Notes: a model not told the origin generated them from the sequence alone. Numbered from the stretch's first letter, positions 26,972-35,480 are shown. The stretch is 38,586 nucleotides of DNA from Thermoprotei archaeon (GCA_003650675.1 QMRH01000015.1:1-38586), one strand, 5' to 3'. Numbers and translations are program-made.

Positions 26972-27889
26972 CTATTTAATTCTAATTTCATCACCGTCTT
27001 TAGGGACTATTATTTTTCCACCAAAGATTTGTCTAGCCTCGTTATAGAGATCATCTATACGTCCATCATAGCGAGGTGTTATATGACAAAGTACTAATGT
27101 CTCTACTTTCATGTTTTCAGCTAGCTCTGCTACCTGAAAGACTGTGGCGTGGCCCGATTCCCTAGCCTTTATGTAATTATCTAACGTAAAAGATGCCTCA
27201 TGAATTAAAACATCTACTCTTCCCACTAAATTTATTAGATCCAAGCTGGGAAGCGAGTCCCCTGAATATGCTACTTTAATCCCCTCTCTTATTTCATCTA
27301 GCACGTCTTCCGGGTAATATAATTTATTTCTATATCCTACTATAAGACCGTTCTGCAGACGTTTCCAGAGTCTTCCCCGGGGGATCCCAAGTTTTTTCGC
27401 TTTTTCCACGTTAAACCGTCCCCTAGGTTTATTCTCGTAAATTAGAAAACCAAGTGTAGGAGATGTGTGTCTTGAATGCCAGGAATAAATCCTTACACTT
27501 TTATCTCCATATATCTTCAATAATCCCTCAAAGGTTCCTATTTCCAGCAACTCCAACGGGTACTTCAGTTTTACATTTAATGCTTTAAGAAAACCCGTAA
27601 TAAAGCGTTGAATACCTAGTGGACCTACAATCGTTATAGGTTTTGTTCGCTCAAGAAGATTAAAGGAGAATATTAAACCAGGAAGCCCAAGCACGTGATC
27701 TCCATGTAAATGAGAGAGAAGTATTATCATTCTTGAATTTGCACCAAATTTGGGTATAAACCTCTTCTGACATCCTTCACCACAATCCAACATTATTATA
27801 AGGTCTCTTATTTTAGCTACAATACATACAGTATTTCGACCTCTACGGGGATAAGTTCCACCCGTGCCCAAGAAACTCAGTTCAATCAA
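26972..27889 (-). CDS. rnz: Ribonuclease Z (tRNase Z)
   Basis: RNase Z cuts off the 3' trailer of tRNA precursors lacking an encoded CCA, as the tRNAs here do. The protein has the metallo-beta-lactamase core: FLGTGGTYP near the N-terminus, the zinc motif SHLHGDH (His63, His65, Asp67, His68 counted from the longer frame), VAYSGDS, the exosite-region stretch before LGIPRG, HEASF and LVLCHITPRY near the C-terminus. The frame extends to TTG 27898. The TTG at 27889 yields MIELSFLGTGG, the usual start, with GGAG 9 nt upstream, so I prefer it. Its 5' leader and promoter lie in the IS605-like segment. Confidence 0.95.
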   Translation of the reverse strand: MIELSFLGTGGTYPRRGRNTVCIVAKIRDLIIMLDCGEGCQKRFIPKFGANSRMIILLSHLHGDHVLGLPGLIFSFNLLERTKPITIVGPLGIQRFITGFLKALNVKLKYPLELLEIGTFEGLLKIYGDKSVRIYSWHSRHTSPTLGFLIYENKPRGRFNVEKAKKLGIPRGRLWKRLQNGLIVGYRNKLYYPEDVLDEIREGIKVAYSGDSLPSLDLINLVGRVDVLIHEASFTLDNYIKARESGHATVFQVAELAENMKVETLVLCHITPRYDGRIDDLYNEARQIFGGKIIVPKDGDEIRIK

Positions 27890-27926
27890 ATCGACCAACT
27901 CCGAGCAATCTTATTTCAGAGATTAT

Positions 27927-27950
27927 CGGTAGACATCCCTAACCCTACCG
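27927..27950. repeat. Inverted repeat at the edge of the IS605-like segment
   Basis: CGGTAG (27927-27932) and CTACCG (27945-27950) form a 6-bp stem with a 12-nt loop, directly next to the GTGTCAA end of the mobile-element-like segment and 38 nt upstream of the rnz start. It would lie in the rnz mRNA leader, or in the position of the guide if the segment acted as an omega-like RNA. Confidence 0.35.
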
Positions 27951-27962
27951 TTGACACTCCTC
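27951..27962 (+). repeat. Direct repeat copy 1 (TTGACACTCCTC)
   Basis: A 12-bp exact repeat of the sequence at 28059-28070, with the following bases also similar (CTACTTAAG against TATTTAAAC). It marks the outer end of the IS605-like segment. Confidence 0.8.
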
Positions 27963-28058
27963 CTACTTAAGTGGGGGATTCATTGAAGCAGTGGCTGTGC
28001 CGCCAGCCCGATGGACATGCCTCCGTTACGGAGGGTGCCCATCCCCCGAAAATGCTGT

Positions 28059-28070
28059 TTGACACTCCTC
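28059..28070 (+). repeat. Direct repeat copy 2 (TTGACACTCCTC)
   Basis: Second exact 12-bp copy, 108 bp from the first. Each copy stands beside a hairpin, which suggests two successive or nested element ends and not a simple target duplication. Confidence 0.8.
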
Positions 28071-28195
28071 TATTTAAACCTACCGACACCATTCCCTCCA
28101 AAGCAGGGGGCTTTCTGGCGCCATTATGTAACAGTTATCTACATCCAATATAAAAGTTCCATACCCTTTTTCGTAAACAAGATATACCAGCTATC

Positions 28196-29266
28196 TTAAT
28201 TTGGTCGTGGATAAAAAATTACAATTTTTCTGAAAAGCCCTCCATGAACCCTCATAAAATGTAGTGTAGCCGGTTTACCTTCACCTTCAACAATATCGGC
28301 TATCTTCAACCAATGGGGCATTAGGAAAACTATCTGCTTTACGTTCACTAGCTTATTTGCAAAGCTGAGTAGACCCCTAAGTAAAGTTAAGGAGTTTCTA
28401 CCATGGGTTGATGCACAGCGTCCGTATGGAGGATCTGTTACAATAATTATATTATGTAGAATATTTTCTCTCAACGGAGGTAAAAGGATATCTCCGCAAA
28501 TATAATCTACTAGAGCTTCTCCTTGACCTGCGAGCACTCTAGTGTTTGCTCGAGCCCCCTTCACTAGTAATTTAGGATTTATATCCATTCCGACAGCTCT
28601 TAAACCAAGTAAAGCTGCCTCGATGGGTATTGTTCCTGTACCACAAAACGGGTCAACTATTATATCATTCCCTGAATATCCTGAAATATTAAGGAGTCCC
28701 CTTGCCAGCAAAGAACTCAAAGAACTCGGATGAAAGAAAGGTCTTCTGCCAGGGCTCCTTTGAATAAGCTGTCTTCTAGATCCCGCCGCTATAACTCTTC
28801 CAAAAAGAAATTTATTTTCCGTAAGCACGCCGACAAAAGTTATCTCAGGGTTCTTATAGTCAAGCTTAAAACCGGGGATCTTTACGTTAAGGCCATCAAG
28901 TATAATTTTTTCGATGCATTTTACATCGAGTTTCTTGCCATACTCTTTTATGTATATGATCTTTAAAGCTATTCTTTTACAACGTTGAAGGTTTTTCGCT
29001 TCCATAGAATTAACTGCTCTCTCTATTTCCCTTAGATTCTGTTTCGTTACAAAAATTTCCTCACAACATAAATGTACATACCCACATTTTTCGGCTATAC
29101 GTGCACAAGTCTGCGAGTCAACATCGATCCTCAAGACTTGGTCTAGATAGCTGATTTTCTTAAGCAGACTTATTTTATCTGCAACAAGCTCAGTTTCTAA
29201 AAGAGTCAATACCTCTAGGTAGGGTAAAGTTTCATGTTCCCCTGAAAGGAGCATAAAACATGGCAT
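28196..29266 (-). CDS. trmG10: TrmG10, tRNA guanine-10 N2-methyltransferase (THUMP)
   Basis: The archaeal Trm-G10/Trm11-type enzyme makes N2-methyl- or dimethylguanosine at position 10 of tRNA. The 356-residue protein has an N-terminal THUMP-region module (about 1-160), then GRRPFFHPSSLSSLLARGLLN, the SAM motif VDPFCGTGTIPIEAALLG, MDINPKLL and the catalytic DPPYG. Order and size match the family. ATG 29266; the ribosome-binding site is weak. It follows the DUF373 gene by 9 nt, so the two are co-transcribed. Confidence 0.92.
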   Translation of the reverse strand: MPCFMLLSGEHETLPYLEVLTLLETELVADKISLLKKISYLDQVLRIDVDSQTCARIAEKCGYVHLCCEEIFVTKQNLREIERAVNSMEAKNLQRCKRIALKIIYIKEYGKKLDVKCIEKIILDGLNVKIPGFKLDYKNPEITFVGVLTENKFLFGRVIAAGSRRQLIQRSPGRRPFFHPSSLSSLLARGLLNISGYSGNDIIVDPFCGTGTIPIEAALLGLRAVGMDINPKLLVKGARANTRVLAGQGEALVDYICGDILLPPLRENILHNIIIVTDPPYGRCASTHGRNSLTLLRGLLSFANKLVNVKQIVFLMPHWLKIADIVEGEGKPATLHFMRVHGGLFRKIVIFYPRPN

Positions 29267-29275
29267 TTAGAAAAA

Positions 29276-30376
29276 CTATTCCTTGGAGCCTTTTATCCTT
29301 TCTCTTAACAGAAAGAAGCCTCCTATCAGAGAGGAGAAAATTATGGTTATGAGCGTCCAGTAAAAGAGATATATCACGTCACCTGTCCCAATTATAATTT
29401 TTATTCCTTCAAAAAGTATAGGACGTGAAAGTACGACGAAGACTAATAAGAGATAGTATCTCCAGGGGACATTTCCGAAACCGGATTCGAGAATCCGATC
29501 GCCGATAAGTCCGACGACAGCTAATATAGTCATGAATATTAGTATATCAAGTATGGTGATCGGCCCCCCGATCTCCATCAATAACACCTGTGAAAGAGAT
29601 TTAACGTCTCCAGGTCTCTGGATTTCCGACAATTTGGTAACTATGGATGCAGTAACCACCCAGGCTAAAATCAAGGAAGCCAGTATAGATACAAATGTTA
29701 CGGGATGATGAAGATATGCGCTTTTAACTTTTTCATCTAGCGAAAACCCTTTAATTATCAGGATTAAACCAAGAACCGCCAGAAGAGCCTGTAGGATTCT
29801 AAATACCTCCATGTTAAGAAAACTAAAGAGAACATATAATATTACTAGGAACCCTGGCACCCCTAATGAATATTTCCTGTATTTGTCCTCCTCAAATAAT
29901 TTCTTAATATAACGGGTTAACATGACAAATGTCTCTTCTACGTTACGTGATTGCTGTACAATAACCCTTTTCACCGAAATAACCGGTATTTTAGACTGGA
30001 CTATCGGAAGAATCTGTTCATCTGTAGGCCCATCAGATACTAGGACTGCTCCCTCAGCTTCAAATATTTTTAGAACATTCTCGAGCTCGCTGAGGATCTT
30101 CATGTCGGCTTCAAGCCCCTCATTAGGTGTACCAGCCAGCACAGCTACCTCCACATTTTCCATGCCGAAAGTCTCCTTTAAAGCATCGTACATTTGGACA
30201 GCTGCAAAGAGGGAGTTTGCGTCAGAATCCTCTGGGCGTTTAATAGCAAAGTCGATGGCGGCAGCTAAAACCTGGTCTCTCCCCACAATGGGAGTACTCC
30301 GTCGGGTAACTACCTCTATATCCGCATCTCTATCAACACAAAGAACTATGATCCTCTTCGGCGCCCTCAACTTCAA
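29276..30376 (-). CDS. DUF373 family membrane protein
   Basis: The 366-residue protein has a soluble N-terminal domain (1 to about 165) with a Rossmann-like start IIVLCVDRDADI, then AVLAGTPNEG and VSDGPTDEQILPIV. Five to seven membrane segments follow to the end (for example FLVILYVLFSFLN, ALLAVLGLILIIKGF, FVSILASLILAWVVTASIV, YYLLLVFVVLS, FYWTLITIIFSSLIGGFFLL). This is the archaeal DUF373 architecture; its function is unknown. The TTG start at 30376 is supported by AGGGGGT about 7 nt upstream. It heads a unit with trmG10, although no functional link is evident. Confidence 0.87.
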   Translation of the reverse strand: MKLRAPKRIIVLCVDRDADIEVVTRRSTPIVGRDQVLAAAIDFAIKRPEDSDANSLFAAVQMYDALKETFGMENVEVAVLAGTPNEGLEADMKILSELENVLKIFEAEGAVLVSDGPTDEQILPIVQSKIPVISVKRVIVQQSRNVEETFVMLTRYIKKLFEEDKYRKYSLGVPGFLVILYVLFSFLNMEVFRILQALLAVLGLILIIKGFSLDEKVKSAYLHHPVTFVSILASLILAWVVTASIVTKLSEIQRPGDVKSLSQVLLMEIGGPITILDILIFMTILAVVGLIGDRILESGFGNVPWRYYLLLVFVVLSRPILFEGIKIIIGTGDVIYLFYWTLITIIFSSLIGGFFLLRERIKGSKE

Positions 30377-30465
30377 TAAACTACCCCCTAGCTAGATACC
30401 ACATTTAAAAAGAGCATTTGAGCTTAATAAGAGTAACCGATATCTAATTTTTAGAAAAAGCTTTT

Positions 30466-31401
30466 TCAGATGAGGTTAAGGTCTATAAGTATTTTAAGTT
30501 CTTCAAAAGACAATTTTTCTCCTCTTTCATATTTCTTATAGATTTCCCGCGCTTTTTCCATCATTCTTTTTCTCTGCTCGTTTAAAATCATAGTTATTTT
30601 CTTTGCCTTAAGAAGAAGGGAATATTTTTCGATTTCTTCATTAATATTCCTTATTTCTGCTTTAAGCCGAATGACCTCCTGATGTTTTTTGTCTGCAAGC
30701 TCCTTAATCTTATTCCTTTCAGCGGTCAAGGAGTCTATTTCTTTACTTATTTTCTCAAGCTCGCTGACCAACTCATCTATTTTAGCACGATAACCCTGTA
30801 TCTCGTCGAAAATCATTTTCATTTTTTCTATTAATTGGGAATATTTATCCGTAAGATCTCTTCTTTCGGAACCTAATTTCTCCAGCTCCTCATCTATTTC
30901 CCTCACTCTTGAGGCAACGTAAACCTTCTTCTCCAACAACAGCATTCTTTCCACGAAGAATTTTTCTTCCTCAGGGAGAAGAGGAGATGTCTGGTAACGC
31001 CATTCCATCTCCTCTAACCGCTGTCTCAACTCCTCTAAATCACCTACACGCCCTCCTACCGCTTCAATCAAACTCCTTCTTTCCTTGACTAGCTTCCTCC
31101 ATGTCTCCTTTATCTCAGTTAATCTTTGCCGCAGTCTTTCTTTCTCAGCCTTGAGTTCCCTAAGTTCCTGCGCTTTCGTCCGTTTTTCATTCCTTAACTC
31201 TCTGAGATCGTTTCGTATATTTTTGGCCAAGAGTTTTAGTTCCCTAATCTTGAGAGAAAGGCTTTTAACCTCTTTGTTTAACGCGTCTCTTTCGCTTTGA
31301 ACTGTGATCAGTTTCTCTTCAAGGGTCTTTAGCCGTTCTTTAAGTTCATTTAATTTTTTTGCCTCTGGTTCTATGGATGTCGCTTTGCTAATATCCATCA
31401 C
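30466..31401 (-). CDS. Coiled-coil protein of the COG1340 family
   Basis: The 311-residue protein is predicted to be almost entirely long helices in coiled coil. Heptads run from about residue 10 to 280, rich in Lys, Glu and Arg, with a short break at about 150 (YQTSPLLPEEEKFFVERM). A globular C-terminal end follows (ARE IYKKYERGEKLSFEELKILIDL). This is the layout of the archaeal COG1340 family, whose function is unknown. The codons GTG-ATG at 31401/31398 offer two starts. It lies 12 nt downstream of the acetyl-CoA synthetase beta gene. Confidence 0.85.
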   Translation of the reverse strand: MMDISKATSIEPEAKKLNELKERLKTLEEKLITVQSERDALNKEVKSLSLKIRELKLLAKNIRNDLRELRNEKRTKAQELRELKAEKERLRQRLTEIKETWRKLVKERRSLIEAVGGRVGDLEELRQRLEEMEWRYQTSPLLPEEEKFFVERMLLLEKKVYVASRVREIDEELEKLGSERRDLTDKYSQLIEKMKMIFDEIQGYRAKIDELVSELEKISKEIDSLTAERNKIKELADKKHQEVIRLKAEIRNINEEIEKYSLLLKAKKITMILNEQRKRMMEKAREIYKKYERGEKLSFEELKILIDLNLI

Positions 31402-31413
31402 CGTTTATTCACA

Positions 31414-32115
31414 TCATTGCAATATTATCCTGGCGTCGATCACCTTTACCCCCTTACCTTCCTCGTATGCAAACACCGGGTTTAAGTCTAGTTGATCTAT
31501 AGGGAGCTCGCTTATTAGGTGCGATACCTTTTCTATTGCTACAGCTAAACCTTCTATATCTGCTTTATAGTATCCTCTATATCCTTTTAAGACTTTACAA
31601 CTTTTTATCTCCTCTATCATTTCTATGGCCTCGTCCTTGCTTATAGGCGCCACTCTAAATGAAACGTCTTTCAAAACCTCAACGAATATGCCGCCTAGTC
31701 CGAACATTACTGTAGGTCCAAACTGTGGGTCGTTTATCCCTCCTATTATCGTTTCAATGCCCTGAGGTGCCATTTCTTGTATTAATATTCCCTTTATACG
31801 TGCATTTGGCAATTTCTTCCTAACATTTTCAATGATTTTATCGAAACCAGCTTTAACTTCCTCCTCGTTTTTAACGTTAACCAGAACCCCTCCGACATCC
31901 GATTTATGCACGACATCTGGTGATATAATTTTCATTACTATGGGGAACCCTATTTTCCTCGCTTTTTCCACAGCTTCATTAGCCGTCGTTGCTACATCGA
32001 AAACCGTTACAGGTATGTTATAGAGCCTGCATATGGTCTTTGCCTCCGGTTCTAAGAGAATTTTTCTACCCTCTTTTCTGGCTTTATCGATGATTCTCAA
32101 AGCGTCCAACTTCAT
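31414..32115 (-). CDS. acdB: ADP-forming acetyl-CoA synthetase, beta subunit (ATP-grasp)
   Basis: Acd converts acetyl-CoA (or related acyl-CoA), ADP and phosphate to acid, CoA and ATP, the archaeal route of ATP gain from acyl-CoA. The 233-residue beta subunit is an ATP-grasp protein with LLEPEAKTICRLYNIPV, FPIVMKIISPDVVHKSDVGGV (the HKSD motif), MFGLGGIFVEVLKDVSFRVAPIS and DLNPVFAYEEGKGVKVIDARI. It is the small separate beta form. No alpha subunit, with the phosphohistidine, lies in the window. The frame extends to GTG 32133, but GGGAG lies 5 nt before ATG 32115, which I prefer. Confidence 0.93.
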   Translation of the reverse strand: MKLDALRIIDKARKEGRKILLEPEAKTICRLYNIPVTVFDVATTANEAVEKARKIGFPIVMKIISPDVVHKSDVGGVLVNVKNEEEVKAGFDKIIENVRKKLPNARIKGILIQEMAPQGIETIIGGINDPQFGPTVMFGLGGIFVEVLKDVSFRVAPISKDEAIEMIEEIKSCKVLKGYRGYYKADIEGLAVAIEKVSHLISELPIDQLDLNPVFAYEEGKGVKVIDARIILQ

Positions 32116-32230
32116 AGCAGCTCCCTTCTGCACAGTAATCTACAAGTAACATATTAAGTTTATTGCCATGCAAAGCCATTGCAGTGAAAGTTGTTTCAGG
32201 TGGTTGTGTTTTTAGGGTGTAGAATTTGTT

Positions 32231-32995
32231 TTATGGTGCAAAATAAATAAAGTCCTCTCCACCAGTATATATTTGCTGCAACGAGATGTATACCTTGTCT
32301 AGTCCTTGGTTCTTTACCGCTGATATAGGGTAGCATCCAAAAACCTTAATGAAGTTTTCAACCGCGCTTACTATACTTTCATGAAATACAGTAATATCCT
32401 TTTTGCCGGAAACCCCGCTTACTAGTTTTTCCGGGTTATTTATGATATCTAATATTTCTTCTATCTCTTTTTCATTTAGAAGATCGATTTTGTTTAATAA
32501 AATTAGCATAGGCAAGTTAAACCTATAAAAAACTGAGGCAGCCAATAGTATTGAAGATATAAGACTTTGCGTCGATAAGGCTAGTATTACATCTATCATA
32601 AATATTATTGCCGCTCTTTCTCTCCGCAGAGTCTGAACTATTTCTTCACCGGATTGTCGAAAGGCGAAAAGCTCCAATTGACCGGGTGTATCGACCAGCA
32701 CGTAGCCAGGCTGTAGCTCCTCTATACCTTCTTTTATTTCATGCAAGTATTTTATTGTCATGTCTACAGCTGCTATGATCGCTCCATTAGGTCCCAAATT
32801 ATATTTTTTCATGATATCCCAGGCTGTTATATAATCCCTTATATCAATATCCGGTGAATAAGGTAGATAGTCTACGGCTGGATCTAGGTTGACTTTAATA
32901 GAGTATATTTCATTTGTTTCAAGAAAATCGGAGAAGGATTGAATAAATGTGGTTTTACCCGACCCAGCTGTTCCAATAACAAAAACTGTAAACAT
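32231..32995 (-). CDS. GPN-loop GTPase (Gpn/XAB1 family)
   Basis: The 254-residue P-loop GTPase has Walker A GTAGSGKTT (8-16), the family insertion Gly-Pro-Asn at about 72-74 (NLGPNGAI), the G3 stretch VDTPGQLELFAF and the G4 NKID. Archaeal members are dimers; eukaryotic Gpn1-3 are needed for RNA polymerase II assembly and import. The archaeal role is unsettled. RNA polymerase genes (Spt4, Rpo7) lie about 3 kb away. It is 21 nt downstream of the Cys-containing unknown gene, probably in one operon. Confidence 0.93.
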   Translation of the reverse strand: MFTVFVIGTAGSGKTTFIQSFSDFLETNEIYSIKVNLDPAVDYLPYSPDIDIRDYITAWDIMKKYNLGPNGAIIAAVDMTIKYLHEIKEGIEELQPGYVLVDTPGQLELFAFRQSGEEIVQTLRRERAAIIFMIDVILALSTQSLISSILLAASVFYRFNLPMLILLNKIDLLNEKEIEEILDIINNPEKLVSGVSGKKDITVFHESIVSAVENFIKVFGCYPISAVKNQGLDKVYISLQQIYTGGEDFIYFAP

Positions 32996-33016
32996 TGTTA
33001 TATTCCCTAATGTATA

Positions 33017-33394
33017 TTACTGTACCTTGAAAAACCTTTCTTCCTCCCTGTTTTTAAGTATTCTTAAGACCGTTAATGCGAATTCTGCATCAACAAGATC
33101 TATCTTGTCTTGTAATGTACGTGCCCCCTTGCTTTTTAATTCCTTCAGGACGTCTTCTATACCCATACCCCATCTTTTTTCTATGTCTTTGATGAGTGCC
33201 GTAAACGTTTTTTCATCGAATCCCCCGTAGTCCTCGATACAGGGTGGTGGTTCTAATCCTAGAATTTCCCTTAACTTTACTAGGATAACGCAAGTGTAGG
33301 GATCGCGTTTTTCTGGACATTCGTCTCTACAGTGGGCCAATGCATAGTCCAATATCTTTTTCACACCTTCACGAGAAAAACATATTTCTACCAT
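33017..33394 (-). CDS. Unknown protein with clustered cysteines, upstream of GPN GTPase
   Basis: I do not recognise this 125-residue protein. It is mainly helical and contains Cys22, Cys26, Cys35 (HCRDECPEKRDPYTC) and Cys52 (PPCIEDYGG), plus Cys5. The spacing could bind zinc or an iron-sulphur cluster. The second half (FTALIKDIEKRWGMGIEDVLKELKSKG, DAEFALTVLRILKN) is helical. The ATG at 33394 is firm. It precedes the GPN-loop GTPase by 21 nt, so a partnership is possible but unproven. Confidence 0.75.
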   Translation of the reverse strand: MVEICFSREGVKKILDYALAHCRDECPEKRDPYTCVILVKLREILGLEPPPCIEDYGGFDEKTFTALIKDIEKRWGMGIEDVLKELKSKGARTLQDKIDLVDAEFALTVLRILKNREEERFFKVQ

Positions 33395-33456
33395 TTTAAT
33401 GCACCATGGTCTCTAGGAGACTTTTAATAATTAAAGGTATAACATTTTGTTTTCCA

Positions 33457-34812
33457 TTATTTAGTTTCTACTCTCAACCCATGTTTATAAAGAAAATCAG
33501 TTACCACATTCTTTAACGCCGGTCCAGATACCTCCCTTAAATTGTATCTAACCCTCACAACCGGTTTCTCTATTTTAAGTAGTCTAGAGAGATCCGCCGG
33601 GGTGGCTAAAATGACTGAATCACATGGCGTGTGTTTAATGGTCTCCGCAAGCTCCTTCATTTGCTTTTCACCATATCCCATTGCAGGGAGAACAGGTCCT
33701 ATATGTGTATATTTTTCGTAAACCTCTTTCAGGGATCCCACAGCATACGGTCTTGGATCCACAATTTCCAATGCATTATGCTTGATAGCGGCTATATAGC
33801 CAGCCCCATAGCCTAGGTGTCCATGTGTTACCGAGGGGCCATCCTCAACCACCAGAACCTTTTTACCCTCTATTAGTGTAGGTTCATTTACCATAATGTG
33901 CGACTCCGCTTCTATGACCACGGCCCCGGGATTGTATTTTCTTATGTTTCGTCGGACTGTTTCAAGTCCTTCAGGCGAAGCTATATTAACTTTATTTATT
34001 AATATAATGTCAGCCATACGAAGGTTAACTTCTCCCGGGAAAGATCTGTTCTCATGTCCAGCCCTCAGAGGGTCAACCACAGTTATCATTAAATCTGGTT
34101 TTATGAATGGAAAATCGTTGTTTCCTCCATCCCATATTATGACATCTGCCTCTTTCTCTGCTTCCTGTAAAATTTTTTCATAATCAACCCCCGCGTAAAC
34201 AACAATCCCTCGTTCAATGTGTTGCTCGTATTCTTCCCTCTCTTCTATAGTGCAGTGATATTTATCTAGGTCCTCGAAAGAGGCGAATCTCTGAACCGCC
34301 TGTTCCATGAGATTTCCATATGGCATCGGATGTCTTATGATTACATGTCTTATTCCTAGACTTTTAAGTATCTCCGATATCGTTCTTGAAACTGTGCTTT
34401 TGCCTGCTCCTGTACGTGTTGCACACACAGCTATTATAGGCTTCGTCGATCTTAACATGGTGTCTTTGGGCCCTAGAAGCATGAATGATGCTCCCTTAGA
34501 TAGAGCTAAAGATGCTTTATGCATAACTTCCTCGTATAGGAGATCACTGTAAGCCAGTACAACGAGTTTTACATCAAATTTCTCTATAAGGTCTTCTAAA
34601 TCACGTTCATCAAAAATCGGTATCCCCCTTGGATAATTTTTTCCAGCCAACTCTGGAGGATACCTCCTTCCGCTTATATTGGGTATCTGTGCGGCTGTGA
34701 ATGCAACTACTTCGTATCTGGGATTATCCCGGAAAAACATGTTAAAATTATGGAAATCCCTGCCGGCTGCTCCCATTATGATAACTCTTATTTTCTCCTG
34801 GCACTGTGCCAT
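33457..34812 (-). CDS. Cyclic 2,3-diphosphoglycerate synthetase-like GTPase (COG2403)
   Basis: The 451-residue protein has an N-terminal Rossmann-like domain (VIIMGAAGRDFHNFNMFFRDNPRYEVVAFTA) and then a P-loop domain with ICATRTGAGKSTVSR-type Walker A at about 129-137. It continues with IRHPMPYGNL, DVIIWDGGNNDFPF (Walker B region), ILINKVNIA and DGPSVTHG. This matches COG2403, whose members are annotated as cyclic 2,3-diphosphoglycerate synthetase-like GTPases. cDPG synthetase proper is a methanogen enzyme; most COG2403 proteins have no proven substrate. ATG 34812. It lies 62 nt upstream of the Cys-containing gene and is divergent from the RNA polymerase cluster. Confidence 0.85.
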   Translation of the reverse strand: MAQCQEKIRVIIMGAAGRDFHNFNMFFRDNPRYEVVAFTAAQIPNISGRRYPPELAGKNYPRGIPIFDERDLEDLIEKFDVKLVVLAYSDLLYEEVMHKASLALSKGASFMLLGPKDTMLRSTKPIIAVCATRTGAGKSTVSRTISEILKSLGIRHVIIRHPMPYGNLMEQAVQRFASFEDLDKYHCTIEEREEYEQHIERGIVVYAGVDYEKILQEAEKEADVIIWDGGNNDFPFIKPDLMITVVDPLRAGHENRSFPGEVNLRMADIILINKVNIASPEGLETVRRNIRKYNPGAVVIEAESHIMVNEPTLIEGKKVLVVEDGPSVTHGHLGYGAGYIAAIKHNALEIVDPRPYAVGSLKEVYEKYTHIGPVLPAMGYGEKQMKELAETIKHTPCDSVILATPADLSRLLKIEKPVVRVRYNLREVSGPALKNVVTDFLYKHGLRVETK

Positions 34813-35005
34813 CCAATTACACCGTTCACTTTTAATGTAACTTCTTGATAAAACCTTATCACCATTTATTTTACCAAAATTTATACTGATGTTTAAGAAA
34901 TACTTTTACCATGTTTACAACTGAAAGTATTTCGTTTCCTCAAACACCGGAAAGATTTTGGAAAATGAGTTATATTTCGCCATTAAAATATGCTAGTGAA
35001 GTGGA

Positions 35006-35404
35006 ATGAAAAAGATACTTTTGGATACAAATGCATTAGCCTTGATGTTCGAGGAAAATCTAGATGTATTTGATGAACTTGAAAATGTATTGGGTGAAGC
35101 ATACTATCCTATAATGTTGCTAGATAGCCTGGAAGAGACTCTGATGAAGTGCGTTAAGGGGAGTTTCAGAGAAAAAAGGGTTTTCAGCCATGTTTTAAAA
35201 GTGATATATGAAAAAGTAATGCTAGTTAACCCCGATCTTGACAAAGAACTTTCTGTTGACGATAAAATACTCTTATATGCGCTCAGGGAAGGATGTATAG
35301 TTGTAACTGGGGACAAAGAACTTAGAAGGAGGCTCCGCGAAAAAAACGTTTCCACAATATCTTATAGACGTAGCAAACAAGGATTTAGGGTAGACAACCC
35401 GTAG
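35006..35404 (+). CDS. PIN-domain protein (Fcf1/COG1412-like)
   Basis: The 132-residue protein is a single PIN nuclease fold. The conserved acidic residues are Asp7 (LLDTNAL), Glu43-Glu44 (DSLEETL), Asp88-Asp89 (SVDDKILLYAL) and Asp102 (VTGDKEL). The order and the gene neighbourhood fit the archaeal relative of Utp24/Fcf1, proposed to act in rRNA processing. A toxin role is less likely because no antitoxin gene precedes it. A TATA-like ATTAAAATATG (34982-34992) 15-25 nt upstream suggests a leaderless start at 35006. It opens the cluster that continues with Spt4 and Rpo7. Confidence 0.87.
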   Translation: MKKILLDTNALALMFEENLDVFDELENVLGEAYYPIMLLDSLEETLMKCVKGSFREKRVFSHVLKVIYEKVMLVNPDLDKELSVDDKILLYALREGCIVVTGDKELRRRLREKNVSTISYRRSKQGFRVDNP

Positions 35405-35480
35405 CCGTCGGATCCTTTTATCTTAAGCATGTATATTATTTATAGCACCTTTGGAATTATTTGAAGCGTAGGTGCAGAGA

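Larger units (their letters stand above)
27951..28115 (-). mobile_element. Remnant resembling an IS200/IS605 (TnpB) right end / omega-RNA, no tnpB
   Basis: On the minus strand the segment ends AATCCCCCACTTAAGTAGGA followed by GGAGTGTCAA. That is the hairpin plus GGAGTGTCAA terminus familiar from the right ends of IS200/IS605-family tnpB elements. A second GAGGAGTGTCAA (28059-28070) lies 108 bp away, preceded at 28094-28110 by a degraded CCCCCTGCTTTGGAGGG hairpin of the same style. Between the copies is a strong stem, CCTCCG-TTA-CGGAGG (28020-28034), extended by near-complementary flanks (28010-28043). No transposase or tnpB fragment is visible on either side. The 27890-28195 interval has no credible gene. 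The assignment rests on remembered motif similarity and could be wrong. Confidence 0.5.

Noticed and set aside
27951-28070. CRISPR-like repeat
   Set aside because: Only two 12-bp copies, no third unit and no regular spacer; the sequence fits an insertion-element end better.
27971-28199. Two overlapping plus-strand ORFs of 60-62 codons
   Set aside because: They run across the hairpins of the IS605-like segment, have Pro- and Cys-rich random-looking composition and no ribosome site.
35006-35404. PIN protein as VapC-type toxin
   Set aside because: No antitoxin-like gene precedes it, and the following Spt4-Rpo7-S24e order fits the Fcf1-like housekeeping gene.
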